Origin: a virus
Length of the DNA stretch: 62,258 nt
Virus record (IMG/VR): IMGVR_UViG_3300044678_001573
Span: 1 to 62,258 of that record
Reading direction: 5' to 3' (one strand)
Positions 15,483 to 34,578 of the stretch are shown one piece after another. The position numbers were made by a program, and so were the translations under genes. Under the pieces are notes generated by a model that was not told the origin of the DNA, ran no database searches, and was given only the letters and a program-made list of their open reading frames with translations. Each line of letters starts with the position of its first letter. The first letter of the stretch is position 1.

Positions 15483-17476
15483 ACGATATGGCTTTTCACA
15501 TCGACTACGAGACCTACAGCACCGCCGACTTGCCATCAGTCGGCTCCTGGCGCTACGCCTTCGACCCGAGCACAGAGATCCTGTGCATGGCCATCGCCCA
15601 CGGGGACGACGAACCCGCGCTGTGGCTGCCAGCACCCTATCGCCCCACCGACTACGACCCCGCCCCTGCGGATTCGCTGCTCAACCGCCTCGTCAACAGC
15701 GATGAGCCAGTCTACGCCCACAACGTCGGCTTCGAATTCCCCATAACCGAGGCGCTCTGGGAGAAGACCACCGGCCTTTCACCCATCGCCGTCCACCGTT
15801 GGCGCTGCACCGCCGCGATGGCCCGCAAGGCTGCGCTGCCGCACTCATTGGCCAAGTGCGCGGCCAAACTGGGACTCGCGCAACAGAAGGACTCCAAAGG
15901 TTCGGCCCTGATTCGCAAGTTCTCGATGCCACAGAAGGACGGGCGTCGCATCAAGCCCAAGGACGACCCCGAGGCGTTCAAAGTTTTTTGCGAGTACTGT
16001 GTCCAGGATGTGCGCGTGGAGCAGGAGATTCATCAGAAGCTCAAGGCGTTCGAGCTGACCGGCTTCCAACTGGAGGTCTTTCAGGCTGACCTGCTGATGA
16101 ACCAGCGCGGCATCCCCATCAACCTCGACGCCGTGCGCAACGCCAAGAAGATCGTGGACGAGGCCAGCACCGAGGCTGTGACTGAGTTCAAGGCGTTGAC
16201 CGGCCTCGACCCAACGCAGGTCATCGCGTTCCGCGAGTGGCTGGCGCAACGGGGCGTGGACGTGCCTGACCTGCGCGCCGAGACGATTGACGAGCTGCTG
16301 GACTCCGATGAGCTTGAGGCCGATGGTGACGCCGGCCGGGCGCTGGAATTGCGCAGGCGCGTGAGCTTTGCTGCCACCAAGAAGCTCGACGCCTTCGAGG
16401 CGTACGCCGGGCCGCATGACAACAAGGTGCGAGGCATCCTCATGTTCTACGGGGCCATTCGCACAGGGCGCTGGTCCAGCTCTGGCCCCCAGGTGCAAAA
16501 TGCCAAGAAGCCGAAAAAGGCGTTGAAGAAATTCACCGACGCTATCTACTCAGACATCAAGAGAGGTGCGACTGCTGGTGAGTTGCAGCTTGTGTATGGC
16601 AATCCCATTGAATGCGTGGCATCCTGCATCCGAAACTTCGTTGACGATGGCAAACCGATGCTCAATGCAGACTACTCCGCCATCGAGGCGCGAGTGCTGG
16701 CATGGCTGGCGGGGGAGCAGTGGCGCATCGAGGTATTCAAGACTCACGGCATGATCTATGAGGCGTCCATTGCTCAGATGCTCGGCATCGCGATTGACAA
16801 GGTGGACGAGGATCTGCGGCAGAAAGGTAAATTAGTCGAATTGTCATGTGGATTTGGGGGGTCAATTGGGGCGCTTATGAAGATGGGCGCTGACAAACTT
16901 GGGCTGCCGAAAGAGGCAATGCAGGATCTTATTGACAAGTGGCGAGCAGCTAACCCGAGTATTAAATCCTTCTGGAGCAAATGTGAGTTTGCTGCACGAT
17001 CCGCTATCGCCAATCCCGGTCAGAAGTACGGGGTCAATGGTAAGGCACAATTCTTCTGCGCCCGCACAGCAGGTCTCAACTACCTCTTCGTGAGGCTTCC
17101 GAGTGGTCGCTGCCTAGCGTACCCGGAACCTAAGGTAGAGAGTGTAATGGCGAGTTGGGGAGAGCCGACTGAGGCCATTACATTCTTCGGCCAGTTCCGA
17201 GGGAAGCAGGCATGGGGCCGAGTCCATACCTACGGCGCGGATATTGCTCAATCCATTACGCAGGGATCGTCTGTTGACATCATGGCTAGTGGTCTTGTTC
17301 AATGCCAGCGTGCTAGATATGAGATCAATGCGCTAGTTCATGATGAAGCTCTAGCGTATCTGAAGGATGGCCAGGACATTGAAACCTTTTGCAATCTGCT
17401 GACGGCTTTGCCAGAGTGGGCTGAGGGCCTCCCCCTTGAAGCAAAAGGATGTGTGATCCCATACTACAGAAAGTGA
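15479..17476 (+). CDS. Family A DNA polymerase with 3'-5' exonuclease
   Basis: 665 residues if the overlapping TTG at 15479 is used, 662 from the ATG at 15488. Proofreading motifs are intact: FHIDYETYS (Exo I), AHNVGFEFP (Exo II) and YCVQDVRVE (Exo III). Polymerase motif A is DYSAIEAR with the catalytic Asp at 398, motif B runs from Arg447 to Gly460, and motif C is HDE at 621-623. There is no 5'-3' exonuclease domain. In motif B the position of E. coli Phe762 is Leu455 and that of Tyr766 is Phe459. Codon use shifts to A/T-richer from about 16560 to the end, which suggests a recombinant gene. It replicates the phage genome. Confidence 0.93.
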   Translation: MNDMAFHIDYETYSTADLPSVGSWRYAFDPSTEILCMAIAHGDDEPALWLPAPYRPTDYDPAPADSLLNRLVNSDEPVYAHNVGFEFPITEALWEKTTGLSPIAVHRWRCTAAMARKAALPHSLAKCAAKLGLAQQKDSKGSALIRKFSMPQKDGRRIKPKDDPEAFKVFCEYCVQDVRVEQEIHQKLKAFELTGFQLEVFQADLLMNQRGIPINLDAVRNAKKIVDEASTEAVTEFKALTGLDPTQVIAFREWLAQRGVDVPDLRAETIDELLDSDELEADGDAGRALELRRRVSFAATKKLDAFEAYAGPHDNKVRGILMFYGAIRTGRWSSSGPQVQNAKKPKKALKKFTDAIYSDIKRGATAGELQLVYGNPIECVASCIRNFVDDGKPMLNADYSAIEARVLAWLAGEQWRIEVFKTHGMIYEASIAQMLGIAIDKVDEDLRQKGKLVELSCGFGGSIGALMKMGADKLGLPKEAMQDLIDKWRAANPSIKSFWSKCEFAARSAIANPGQKYGVNGKAQFFCARTAGLNYLFVRLPSGRCLAYPEPKVESVMASWGEPTEAITFFGQFRGKQAWGRVHTYGADIAQSITQGSSVDIMASGLVQCQRARYEINALVHDEALAYLKDGQDIETFCNLLTALPEWAEGLPLEAKGCVIPYYRK

Positions 17477-17481
17477 CCCCC

Positions 17482-17766
17482 ATGCGTGAGTCCACCATCG
17501 AACGCAACGTCTGCACCTACGCCAAGTCCCTCGGCTTCCTGGTGTACAAGTTCACCTCCCCCGCGCACCGGGCCGTGCCAGATCGCATCTTCATCAACCC
17601 CAACGGCGTGACCGGCTACATCGAGTTCAAGGCACCGGGCAAGCGCCCGACGCCGCTCCAGATGCACGAGATAAATGCCATGCGTATCCAAGGCTGCTTC
17701 GCCGAGTGGTGCGACTCGGTGGAGGAGGGCAAGAGGCTGGTTGACGAGCTGGCCGAGCGAACCTAA
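17482..17766 (+). CDS. VRR-NUC nuclease
   Basis: 94 residues from ATG 17482, just after the polymerase stop. The compact VRR-NUC fold is clear: ESTIERNVCTYAKSLG, AVPDRIF with the Asp, and YIEFKAPGKRPTPLQ with the Glu-x-Lys pair, then a helical end. Stand-alone VRR-NUC proteins in phages are structure-specific nucleases, often next to a SNF2-like helicase, which is present at 19559. Confidence 0.88.
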   Translation: MRESTIERNVCTYAKSLGFLVYKFTSPAHRAVPDRIFINPNGVTGYIEFKAPGKRPTPLQMHEINAMRIQGCFAEWCDSVEEGKRLVDELAERT

Positions 17767-17775
17767 AATCCCGTC

Positions 17776-18069
17776 ATGTCCACTTCCGAACGCATCAAAA
17801 ACATCTTGGAGAAGCACGCTCTCAAAGGTGTGAACCAGCCCAAGCGCACGCCGAGTCATCCGACCAAGAGTCATGTGGTTCTGGCAAAAGAAGGCTCTGA
17901 TGTGAAGTTGATTCGATTCGGGCAGCAGAACGTCTCCGGCTCTCCACCCCGCAAGGGAGAGAGCGAAGCCGACAAGAATCGCCGGGCCTCCTTCTTCGCC
18001 CGTCACCGCAAGAACATTGAGAAAGGCAAGATGTTTCCAGGATTCTGGGCTGCAAAAGCAAAGTGGTGA
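17776..18069 (+). CDS. DUF6321-like phage protein
   Basis: 97 residues, basic. The KHALKGVNQPKRTPSHPTKS segment, VKLIRFGQQ, and the ADKNRRASFFARHRKNIEKG end followed by FWAAKAKW form a signature found in many environmental phages (DUF6321-like). Function unknown. Good codon bias and a short gap after the nuclease gene. Confidence 0.7.
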   Translation: MSTSERIKNILEKHALKGVNQPKRTPSHPTKSHVVLAKEGSDVKLIRFGQQNVSGSPPRKGESEADKNRRASFFARHRKNIEKGKMFPGFWAAKAKW

Positions 18070-18110
18070 AACAGTTTGACAGAGTCAAGTGGTTGATGTA
18101 AGTAAACACT

Positions 18111-18749
18111 ATGGACCTTACAGGACAAATTTTTCACAACTTGACCGTCATTCGGAAACACCCAATCGCAGGTCACAACTCAAAATGGGAATGCCTTTGC
18201 AAGTTATGTGGATCAACCACAGTAGTCACTCGACCCAACTTGCGGTCAGGGAACACCAAAGACTGCGGGTGTATGAAGTCTGACAAACTCAGGCAAGCCA
18301 ATACCTCTCATGGGGATAGCCACTCCAAGGGTACTATTGGGCACGAGATCTATAAGAAGTGGCTACAAATGCACGCTCGTTGTCGAGACGTTGACAAGCC
18401 GTATCTACGAAAAGGAATCAAAGTGTGCGAGGAATGGAACGACTATGAAAACTTCAAGGTTTGGGTCTTATCAAAAGGGTTTGACCCAAATCTAGAACTG
18501 GACCGAATTGACAACACCAAGGGGTATGCACCAAACAACTGCCGATGGGTTACACATGCGGAAAACTGCCGAAATAAAGATCACCCTCTTTCTAAACCGG
18601 TGAAGAACAGCCTAGGCATGGTATTCCCAAGTGCTCAAGCGGCTTCAAGAGCTTTTGGAAAAGGCCGAGGCGCTGTTGGGAAAGCTATCAAAGCTGGGCA
18701 TGTTTGCGCCGGGTTGACCTGGAGCTACGCATCAGACGAAGACACATGA
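18111..18749 (+). CDS. HNH-type homing endonuclease
   Basis: 212 residues. An N-terminal cysteine module (CLCKLCGSTTVV, KDCGCMKSDK) precedes an HNH-like core, LELDRIDNTKGYAPNNCRWV followed by NCRNKD. The C-terminal FPSAQAASRAFGKGRGAVGK looks like a NUMOD-type DNA-binding repeat. The gene is markedly richer in A/T than its surroundings and is inserted between replication genes, as expected of a free-standing homing endonuclease. Its stop overlaps the next start. Confidence 0.78.
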   Translation: MDLTGQIFHNLTVIRKHPIAGHNSKWECLCKLCGSTTVVTRPNLRSGNTKDCGCMKSDKLRQANTSHGDSHSKGTIGHEIYKKWLQMHARCRDVDKPYLRKGIKVCEEWNDYENFKVWVLSKGFDPNLELDRIDNTKGYAPNNCRWVTHAENCRNKDHPLSKPVKNSLGMVFPSAQAASRAFGKGRGAVGKAIKAGHVCAGLTWSYASDEDT

Positions 18750-19084
18750 AACGCATCTACATCGCCGGCCCCATGACGGGCTACTCACTCTGGAACTTCC
18801 CCGCCTTCGACGAGGCCGAGCGCCACCTCCGCGCCCTCGGCTGGGAAGTCCTGAACCCAGCAACTCTATCCCGCCAGCTCGGCTTCGACGAGCACGCTGG
18901 CATCGAGCCTACGCCAGAGTACATGGACAAGGCGATGCGGGCCGACATCGAGGCGATCCTGAGCGCCGACGCCATCTTCCTCCTGAAGGACTGGCAGAAG
19001 AGCAAAGGCGCACGCGCTGAACAAGCCCTTGCCGAGTGGCGCGGGCTGCGTATGATCAGCTTCTGGCAGAACGCTATACCCTAA
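18746..19084 (+). CDS. DUF4406 protein (deoxyribosyltransferase-like)
   Basis: 112 residues from the ATG that overlaps the endonuclease stop. MKRIYIAGPMTGYSLWNFPA, the NPATL segment and SADAIFLLKDWQKSKGARAE are the DUF4406 signature. The family shares the fold of nucleoside 2-deoxyribosyltransferases, and a role in nucleotide metabolism or base exchange is likely. It sits with another nucleotide enzyme directly downstream. Confidence 0.83.
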   Translation: MKRIYIAGPMTGYSLWNFPAFDEAERHLRALGWEVLNPATLSRQLGFDEHAGIEPTPEYMDKAMRADIEAILSADAIFLLKDWQKSKGARAEQALAEWRGLRMISFWQNAIP

Positions 19085-19091
19085 TATCACC

Positions 19092-19562
19092 ATGGACCCA
19101 GACTACATCTACGCTACAGCGGCACAGCTCGGCATCAAAGACCCAAATCGCGTCTCCATCCTGGAGAACGTCATCACACGCTTGCAGCAGGCCGAGCGTG
19201 AGAACGTGCCAGCCGAAGGGGCGCTTGCGTGGATTCACACGCCGCCCTCTAGCTCCCTCGACCCCAAAGGCGAGGCGGGGTCGAAAAAGTCGCCCATGTG
19301 GCTCCTGCCACACCACGTCAAGCAAGCCGCGTCGTGGGTGCTGGGGCTTGGTGCCAAGAAGTACGGCCCGTGGAACTGGCGCAAGACCCGTGTGTGCGCC
19401 AGCACATACTTGTCGGCCATCCAGCGCCACCTGGGCGCATGGGAGGAGCGAGAGGACATGGACCCAGAGAGCGGCCAGAGCCATCTTGCGCACATCATCG
19501 CCAACTGCGCGATCCTCATGGACGCCCAGAAGCACCAGTGCCTCGAAGACGACAGGCCGTGA
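19092..19562 (+). CDS. DUF5664 / dATP-dGTP diphosphohydrolase-like protein
   Basis: 156 residues. The KKSPMWLLPHHVKQAASWVL segment, GAKKYGPWNWR and LSAIQRHLGAWEEREDMDPE with the following SHLAHIIANCAILMDAQ helix match the DUF5664 domain, related to dATP/dGTP diphosphohydrolases of phages. Such enzymes change the nucleotide pool during replication, in some phages as part of modified-base synthesis. No other modified-base genes are visible here. Confidence 0.8.
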   Translation: MDPDYIYATAAQLGIKDPNRVSILENVITRLQQAERENVPAEGALAWIHTPPSSSLDPKGEAGSKKSPMWLLPHHVKQAASWVLGLGAKKYGPWNWRKTRVCASTYLSAIQRHLGAWEEREDMDPESGQSHLAHIIANCAILMDAQKHQCLEDDRP

Positions 19563-20929
19563 CCTTCTCCCCCTCCGAGCCACAGCGCATCCTCGCTGAC
19601 CATTTCCTCAACAACCCAGTCACCGCTGGGTTCGTCGGCATGGGCATCGGCAAGACGGCGACGACGCTGTATGCACTCAACGAGCTGCTGCACGACCTCG
19701 CCGTAAGGGCCGCACTGGTCGTCGCCCCGCTGCGCGTGGTGAACCTCACCTGGCCGAATGAGGTGGAGAAGTGGGAGCAGTTCAGGTGGATGCGGGTGGC
19801 CAACCTGCGCACCGAGGAGGGGAAGCAGGCGTTCATCGCCGGCACGGCCCAGCTCTATCTCATCAACTACGAGTCCCTGCACGTCGTCGGCGAGTTGCTG
19901 AAGAAGCGGAAGGGCAAGCTGCCATACGACGTGGAGGTGTGGGACGAGACCACCAAGGCGAAGTCCCACTCGTCCAAGCGCATCAACGCATTCCGCAAGC
20001 TCCCACGGGCACCGAGACGCTGGGGTCTCACCGGCACACCAGCACCCAATAGTCTGATGGACCTGTTCGCCCAGATCCGCCTGCTGGACGATGGAGCCGC
20101 CCTCGGCACCGCCTTCACACGGTTCCAGCAGCACTACTTCGACTCCGACTACATGGGCTGGACGTGGACGCCAAAGGGCTTTGCCAAAGACGCCATCAAC
20201 AAAGCGATTGCCCATCTGACTGTCACTTTGTCCAGCGAGGACTGGCTCGACATCCCCGATGTCCATATCGAAGATGTCGAAGTCTCCTTGCCAGACCCCG
20301 CCTCCTATCGCCAGTTCGAGCGCGACCTCCTCATCGAGATCGAAGGTGAGACCATCACAGCCGCCAACGCAGCCGTGCTGCTGGGCAAGCTCCAGCAGTT
20401 CACCTCGGGGGCGCTCTACATGGAGGACAAGAACACCGTTCACCTGCACGACGCCAAACTGGACGCCATCGCTGCCATCGTGAAGAAGACGGACTGCCCT
20501 GTGCTCGTCGCCGTCAACTTCCAGAGCGAGCAGGATCGGCTTCGCGTCAGATTCCCCAAGGCCAAGTTCTTCGCCGACGCCAAGACGGCGGCAGAGCAGC
20601 AGGCTCTCCTCGCAGCGTGGAACGCCGGCAAGGTGCCCATGCTCGTCGCCCACCCCGCCAGCGTCGGTCATGGCCTGAACCTCCAGCACGGGGGCAATAC
20701 CCTCGTCTGGATGACCCTGACGTTCAGCCGCGAGAACTACGAGCAGATGATCGCACGTCTGGCCCGGCGTGGGCAGGAGAACGTGACGACAGTCTACCGT
20801 CTGGTCTGCCCTGGCACCGTGGACGACGTTGTCGTCGAGGCACTGCGGGAGAAGAAGGAGACGGAGCGAAGCCTGCTTGATTCCTTGAAGCTGCTGGAGA
20901 AGGCTGCTGCACAACGCACACGAGTATGA
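19559..20929 (+). CDS. SNF2/DEAD-type DNA helicase
   Basis: 456 residues from a GTG overlapping the previous stop (GTGA). The open frame runs further upstream, but that part is antisense-like and lies over another gene. Walker A is GMGIGKT near residues 27-33, Walker B-like VWDETTKAKS near 130, motif III GLTGTPAPN, and the C-terminal lobe has VGHGLNLQHGGN and QMIARLARRGQ. This is the phage SNF2-like helicase that usually occurs beside VRR-NUC and polymerase genes. It probably remodels forks or recombination intermediates. Confidence 0.88.
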   Translation: MTFSPSEPQRILADHFLNNPVTAGFVGMGIGKTATTLYALNELLHDLAVRAALVVAPLRVVNLTWPNEVEKWEQFRWMRVANLRTEEGKQAFIAGTAQLYLINYESLHVVGELLKKRKGKLPYDVEVWDETTKAKSHSSKRINAFRKLPRAPRRWGLTGTPAPNSLMDLFAQIRLLDDGAALGTAFTRFQQHYFDSDYMGWTWTPKGFAKDAINKAIAHLTVTLSSEDWLDIPDVHIEDVEVSLPDPASYRQFERDLLIEIEGETITAANAAVLLGKLQQFTSGALYMEDKNTVHLHDAKLDAIAAIVKKTDCPVLVAVNFQSEQDRLRVRFPKAKFFADAKTAAEQQALLAAWNAGKVPMLVAHPASVGHGLNLQHGGNTLVWMTLTFSRENYEQMIARLARRGQENVTTVYRLVCPGTVDDVVVEALREKKETERSLLDSLKLLEKAAAQRTRV

Positions 20930-21198
20930 CCCGTGGAAACCGCATCATCGACCTCATCTCAGGAGGACACCTCATCGAAGGAGAATGTTTGAAGTGCAAA
21001 AGCCACGACATCGTGATTACTTGGTCAAGCTCAGCGCCCGAGCAACTGGAGGCAGAGGTGACAAAAATGCCAAAGGACTATGCCGATCTGCTCTTCTCTG
21101 TTGATCGTTACCTTGAGAACTTGACCGATGACGAGAAGTTGGAGGACGGAGCGATGCTCTTGCGCTTCTGCTACAAGATGCTCAAAGAATTACCATGA
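20926..21198 (+). CDS. Small protein, unknown
   Basis: 90 residues overlapping both neighbours by four bases. A single CLKC pair at residues 21-24 may bind metal. Codon use is A/T-richer than the flanking genes. No family recognised. Confidence 0.58.
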   Translation: MTRGNRIIDLISGGHLIEGECLKCKSHDIVITWSSSAPEQLEAEVTKMPKDYADLLFSVDRYLENLTDDEKLEDGAMLLRFCYKMLKELP

Positions 21199-21674
21199 CC
21201 CGCCGCACCCGCAAACAGATTCGCGCAGATCGCCTGTGGAAGCATTGGCTCTACTGGCTCTCTCCCACACCGTTCACCAAGGACTTGCGTCCACTGGAAC
21301 ACTATGACCCCGAGCCATTCCGCGACGCCTTCAACCGCTTCCAGTCCAGCGGGCCTAGCAGCCTGACCTCCGAAGAGCTAGACGGCATCCATCCACTCGT
21401 CTGCGCCCAGAAGGTGAAAGAGGTGTTTCTGACCAGCCTCGCCGAGGAGAGCATGGAGTGGTGGGCGAAAGGTGAAGGTTGGATCTATCCATGGCTGCAC
21501 ACCCTAGCAGAGCGGAAGAGCGGCGAGAAGCCGATGGACCGACTGACTCTCGTTGCCATCCTGCGCACGATGAAGTCCATTGAGCAGGACTCGCTTGGCT
21601 TCTTCCTCCGCCACCCCGGCATCAAAGAGAGTCTGCGGCAGAGGTATTTGGCGATGCGTCTTGCTGCGGCCTAG
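21195..21674 (+). CDS. Last early gene, unknown
   Basis: 159 residues, helical and basic at the N-terminus (RRTRKQIRADRLWKHWLYWL). It ends the rightward block and overlaps the 3' end of the leftward zinc protein by 53 bases. No terminator separates the converging genes. No family recognised. Confidence 0.6.
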   Translation: MTRRTRKQIRADRLWKHWLYWLSPTPFTKDLRPLEHYDPEPFRDAFNRFQSSGPSSLTSEELDGIHPLVCAQKVKEVFLTSLAEESMEWWAKGEGWIYPWLHTLAERKSGEKPMDRLTLVAILRTMKSIEQDSLGFFLRHPGIKESLRQRYLAMRLAAA

Positions 21675-22296
21675 CCCAGCATTGCTCGGGCCACAGCCCG
21701 TCCAGTTCACGGTAGCGCATGGACTCCAGTCCCAAGTGCACCTTCAGGGAGAGCCTACATCCACACACGGAGCACGACTGGAGCTTGTCGTCCTGCGAGG
21801 TCTTCCATCCTGAGACCATCTTGGTCGCGCTGGCAGTGAGGCTGGTGAGGAAGCAGCCTGAACACCACGAAGCCTCAACGTTCTTGGGGCACGCCGCGCA
21901 GATCGCCGCACGCCGTTCCGCCTCCTCCTGCGGCACCTTCTGACCACCGTTGAAGATGAAGCTCTTGGCCGTGCGCAAGAACCGTTCGGCTAGGGCGGTC
22001 AAGTCACGTGCCCCAGGGACTGGCTTCTCTCCACAGTTGAAGTCGCTCACGTTTTTGCACCACCAGATCTGCATGATCTCGCTCAAGTTCGGAGGCACAG
22101 GGATATTGTTACCCTTCATGTGACTCATCACCTCATTGACCAGAGACCTCCACCCTGACGACACCAAGATGACCTTGGTCTCCTCAATCGGGTAGAACCA
22201 CCCCTCGCGAACCCCGACGATGGTGTAGCCGGGGAAGCGAGAGGCGATGTAGTTCTTGTTGTACTTCGGAACTTCCGTAGTGCGGAGAATGATCAT
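21622..22296 (-). CDS. Zinc-binding protein at the end of the late operon
   Basis: 224 residues. A central RRAAICAACPKNVEASWCSGCF, then LQSCSVCGCRLSL and later WPEQCW, gives seven or more cysteines arranged as CxxC pairs. The N-terminal domain (TTEVPKYNKNYIASRFPGYT) is of unknown type. The gene is the promoter-distal end of the leftward unit that begins at 36072. Similar cysteine-rich proteins sit among phage structural or accessory genes, but a function cannot be given. Confidence 0.65.
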   Translation of the reverse strand: MIILRTTEVPKYNKNYIASRFPGYTIVGVREGWFYPIEETKVILVSSGWRSLVNEVMSHMKGNNIPVPPNLSEIMQIWWCKNVSDFNCGEKPVPGARDLTALAERFLRTAKSFIFNGGQKVPQEEAERRAAICAACPKNVEASWCSGCFLTSLTASATKMVSGWKTSQDDKLQSCSVCGCRLSLKVHLGLESMRYRELDGLWPEQCWARPQQDASPNTSAADSL

Positions 22297-22302
22297 AGTG
22301 GA

Positions 22303-32451
<10,149 letters not shown>

Positions 32452-32454
32452 GGC

Positions 32455-33318
32455 TTATTGTGATGGAGGGCTAGGGAGGACTCGATATTTGAGTCCACTC
32501 GGCGAAGTTCTCTCCATCATAGTCGGCGCAGCAGCGGGTGCAAGTGCAGAACCGCCTCGTTTTGCTGCCAAGTCGACCTTGGCGGCATGTTTCTTCTGAA
32601 GCTCTTGCAGGATCAAAGCACGTTCGGCAGCAGCCCGATCTGTCTGGGCTTGCTGCATTTCTTCTGACAACCCCGGTGTCGGGGCGACCCCGATGAGGAG
32701 TTTGTCACGGGCTTCGATCATCTTGGTGAGGTCTTCGATGTCCTTGTCCAGAATCTCTTCCTCGGTCTTGATGACCTTGTTCTCGGCCTTCTGAAGACGC
32801 TCAAGTTCACCAAGAAGGCGATACCCACGGGTGGTGTTGAGCCTACCGTTCGGGTCATAGAGATTTTGAATCTCAGCGTCCGATGCGTTGGCCTGAGCCA
32901 GCTTTGGCAGCAGATCCAGCGACGGATCGTCCTTGAGACCCTTGTGGTAGCGGTCAGCCTCCTTGTCCCATGCCGAGAGCACGTTCTTGCCGTAGGGCGA
33001 GTCCGGGGCCAAGGGGAACTGGGTGACCAGGTTGAGTCGCTGCTGGGGCGCGTCTGGGGCATCGGGAGACGGCAGACGGGTCATCAGCTCCTGGGCTTGA
33101 CGGTCAGCCTCCTGACGCATGACCGCCTCACGGTAACGCTCCTGATCGGTGAACGACGTGCCACCGGTGCGTGACGTGCTGCGTCCTCCGAAGTAGCGGG
33201 TCTGCGGGATGGGGGCAGGCAGATCGAACTGCGGGATCGCCGGTGCCGCTGGTGCGGGGGGTGGCGGACTCGCAGTTGCGATCAGGTCAGCTACGGCTTG
33301 TTCGGTGAGAAGGGCCAT
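32455..33318 (-). CDS. Putative internal virion or tail protein
   Basis: 287 residues, alanine/proline-rich N-terminus, then a long helical, charged middle (KVIKTEEEILDKDIEDLTKM). It lies between two other structural-type genes with gaps of 3 and 12 bases. It may be a small ejection protein partnering the giant protein, as gp14/gp15 do in T7; this is inference from position. No family recognised. Confidence 0.5.
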   Translation of the reverse strand: MALLTEQAVADLIATASPPPPAPAAPAIPQFDLPAPIPQTRYFGGRSTSRTGGTSFTDQERYREAVMRQEADRQAQELMTRLPSPDAPDAPQQRLNLVTQFPLAPDSPYGKNVLSAWDKEADRYHKGLKDDPSLDLLPKLAQANASDAEIQNLYDPNGRLNTTRGYRLLGELERLQKAENKVIKTEEEILDKDIEDLTKMIEARDKLLIGVAPTPGLSEEMQQAQTDRAAAERALILQELQKKHAAKVDLAAKRGGSALAPAAAPTMMERTSPSGLKYRVLPSPPSQ

Positions 33319-33330
33319 GGTGGGTTAGAA

Positions 33331-34572
33331 TTACGGTCTTCCGAAAAGTTGACTCATCCCATACCCTTCACTGCCAGGCGCCAACGCCGCAGGCTCAGGC
33401 TGGGCTGCGCGCGGCTGGCGAAGAATCGGCTCTTTGAGCATACGAAGTGAATCCAATGCGGCTTGGATCTTGGCTGGATCACGAGCAACAGTGGCCTTCT
33501 GAAGATCTGCAATGCGCGCTGCACGAGTGCGGATGAACTCACGGGTCTGGGCATCCGCCGCCGCTTGAATAGGCCGCGCTCTTTCCTGTTCCAGCACGGC
33601 CGCTGCCTGCTGCTCAAGAGCCGTAGACTCGGGATCCATGATTTCTTCGGTCGTAAATTGAACTGGTGTGGGTGGAGTAGCAGCAGGTTGCCGTGGCGCT
33701 GGAACAGCCGCACGCACTTCCGGAACAGCCGCAACCGGAGCCGCGACCGGAGCAGCACCCATGGGAGTCATCAAATACCCCCCTGTAGGAGTCATTTGCA
33801 CGCCTCTAGTTGCGTTGTCAGCGTTGAATTTTTGCGCACCTGACCTCATAATTTCAGTCGCTCTTTGCTGTGCGGCAAGAGCTGTGGCCTGCCGACGAAT
33901 CTCTTCCCCTTGCTCTGGGCTTCCTGCCATCGAAGATCGCGTAGCCGAAACTCCTGCCGACAATGAGCGTGCGATAGCTGCCGGCGTATTTTCAACTCCG
34001 AGTCTAGCCGCGATAGAAGCGCGTTGCTCGGCAGGGAGAGCGGCCGTCTCCTTTTGAATCTGGGCTTCACGGGCGGCTGCGTCGCTGCGATACGGCTGAT
34101 TGAAACGCATTTCCTCCGCTGATGGTGTTGCAGTCGGAGTCGAGAACCCCACCGGAATACCGTTGCGATAAGCGATACGAGTGCCTTCTGGGCCGGCCTG
34201 AACAATGGGCGTCTGAGGCATGTCACCAATCACCGGATTCCCCGCTTCGTCATACGTCACCGAACGACCTTGAGCGCGGGCACGCTCGGCAACAGCCGAA
34301 CGGCCTGCGGCGCGTATCAAAGCGTAGCGGGCACGGAGGCGCGCCTGTTCATCACCGAGAGCACTTCCAGTGCTGAACTCAGGGGGAATCGGCATGTCTG
34401 GACGGGCCAAAGCCGCAATGGAAGCGCGCTGGCTAATCATCTCGGCTTGCTGGCGCTGCGTTTCAGCTTGAGTAGGCGCTGGAGCAGCGGCCGGAACGCC
34501 AGCCAATGCCTGAGCAGCCTCAAGACCGCGTTGATAGACGGGGTTGGAAAGTAAAGTGCCAAAGATAGCCAT
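33331..34572 (-). CDS. Putative internal virion protein, alanine-rich
   Basis: 413 residues, rich in Ala, Gln, Pro and Thr with long helical stretches (EMISQRASIAALARPDMPIP, QQRATEIMRSGAQKFN). Composition and location next to the giant protein fit an ejection or core protein. A small residue-rich NATRGVQMTPTGGYLMTPMG segment breaks the helices. No family recognised. Confidence 0.5.
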   Translation of the reverse strand: MAIFGTLLSNPVYQRGLEAAQALAGVPAAAPAPTQAETQRQQAEMISQRASIAALARPDMPIPPEFSTGSALGDEQARLRARYALIRAAGRSAVAERARAQGRSVTYDEAGNPVIGDMPQTPIVQAGPEGTRIAYRNGIPVGFSTPTATPSAEEMRFNQPYRSDAAAREAQIQKETAALPAEQRASIAARLGVENTPAAIARSLSAGVSATRSSMAGSPEQGEEIRRQATALAAQQRATEIMRSGAQKFNADNATRGVQMTPTGGYLMTPMGAAPVAAPVAAVPEVRAAVPAPRQPAATPPTPVQFTTEEIMDPESTALEQQAAAVLEQERARPIQAAADAQTREFIRTRAARIADLQKATVARDPAKIQAALDSLRMLKEPILRQPRAAQPEPAALAPGSEGYGMSQLFGRP

Positions 34573-34578
34573 AATAGT

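Noticed and set aside
19298-19558. Upstream extension of the SNF2-helicase frame
   Set aside because: It overlaps the well-conserved DUF5664 gene; the GTG overlapping that gene's stop is a better start.
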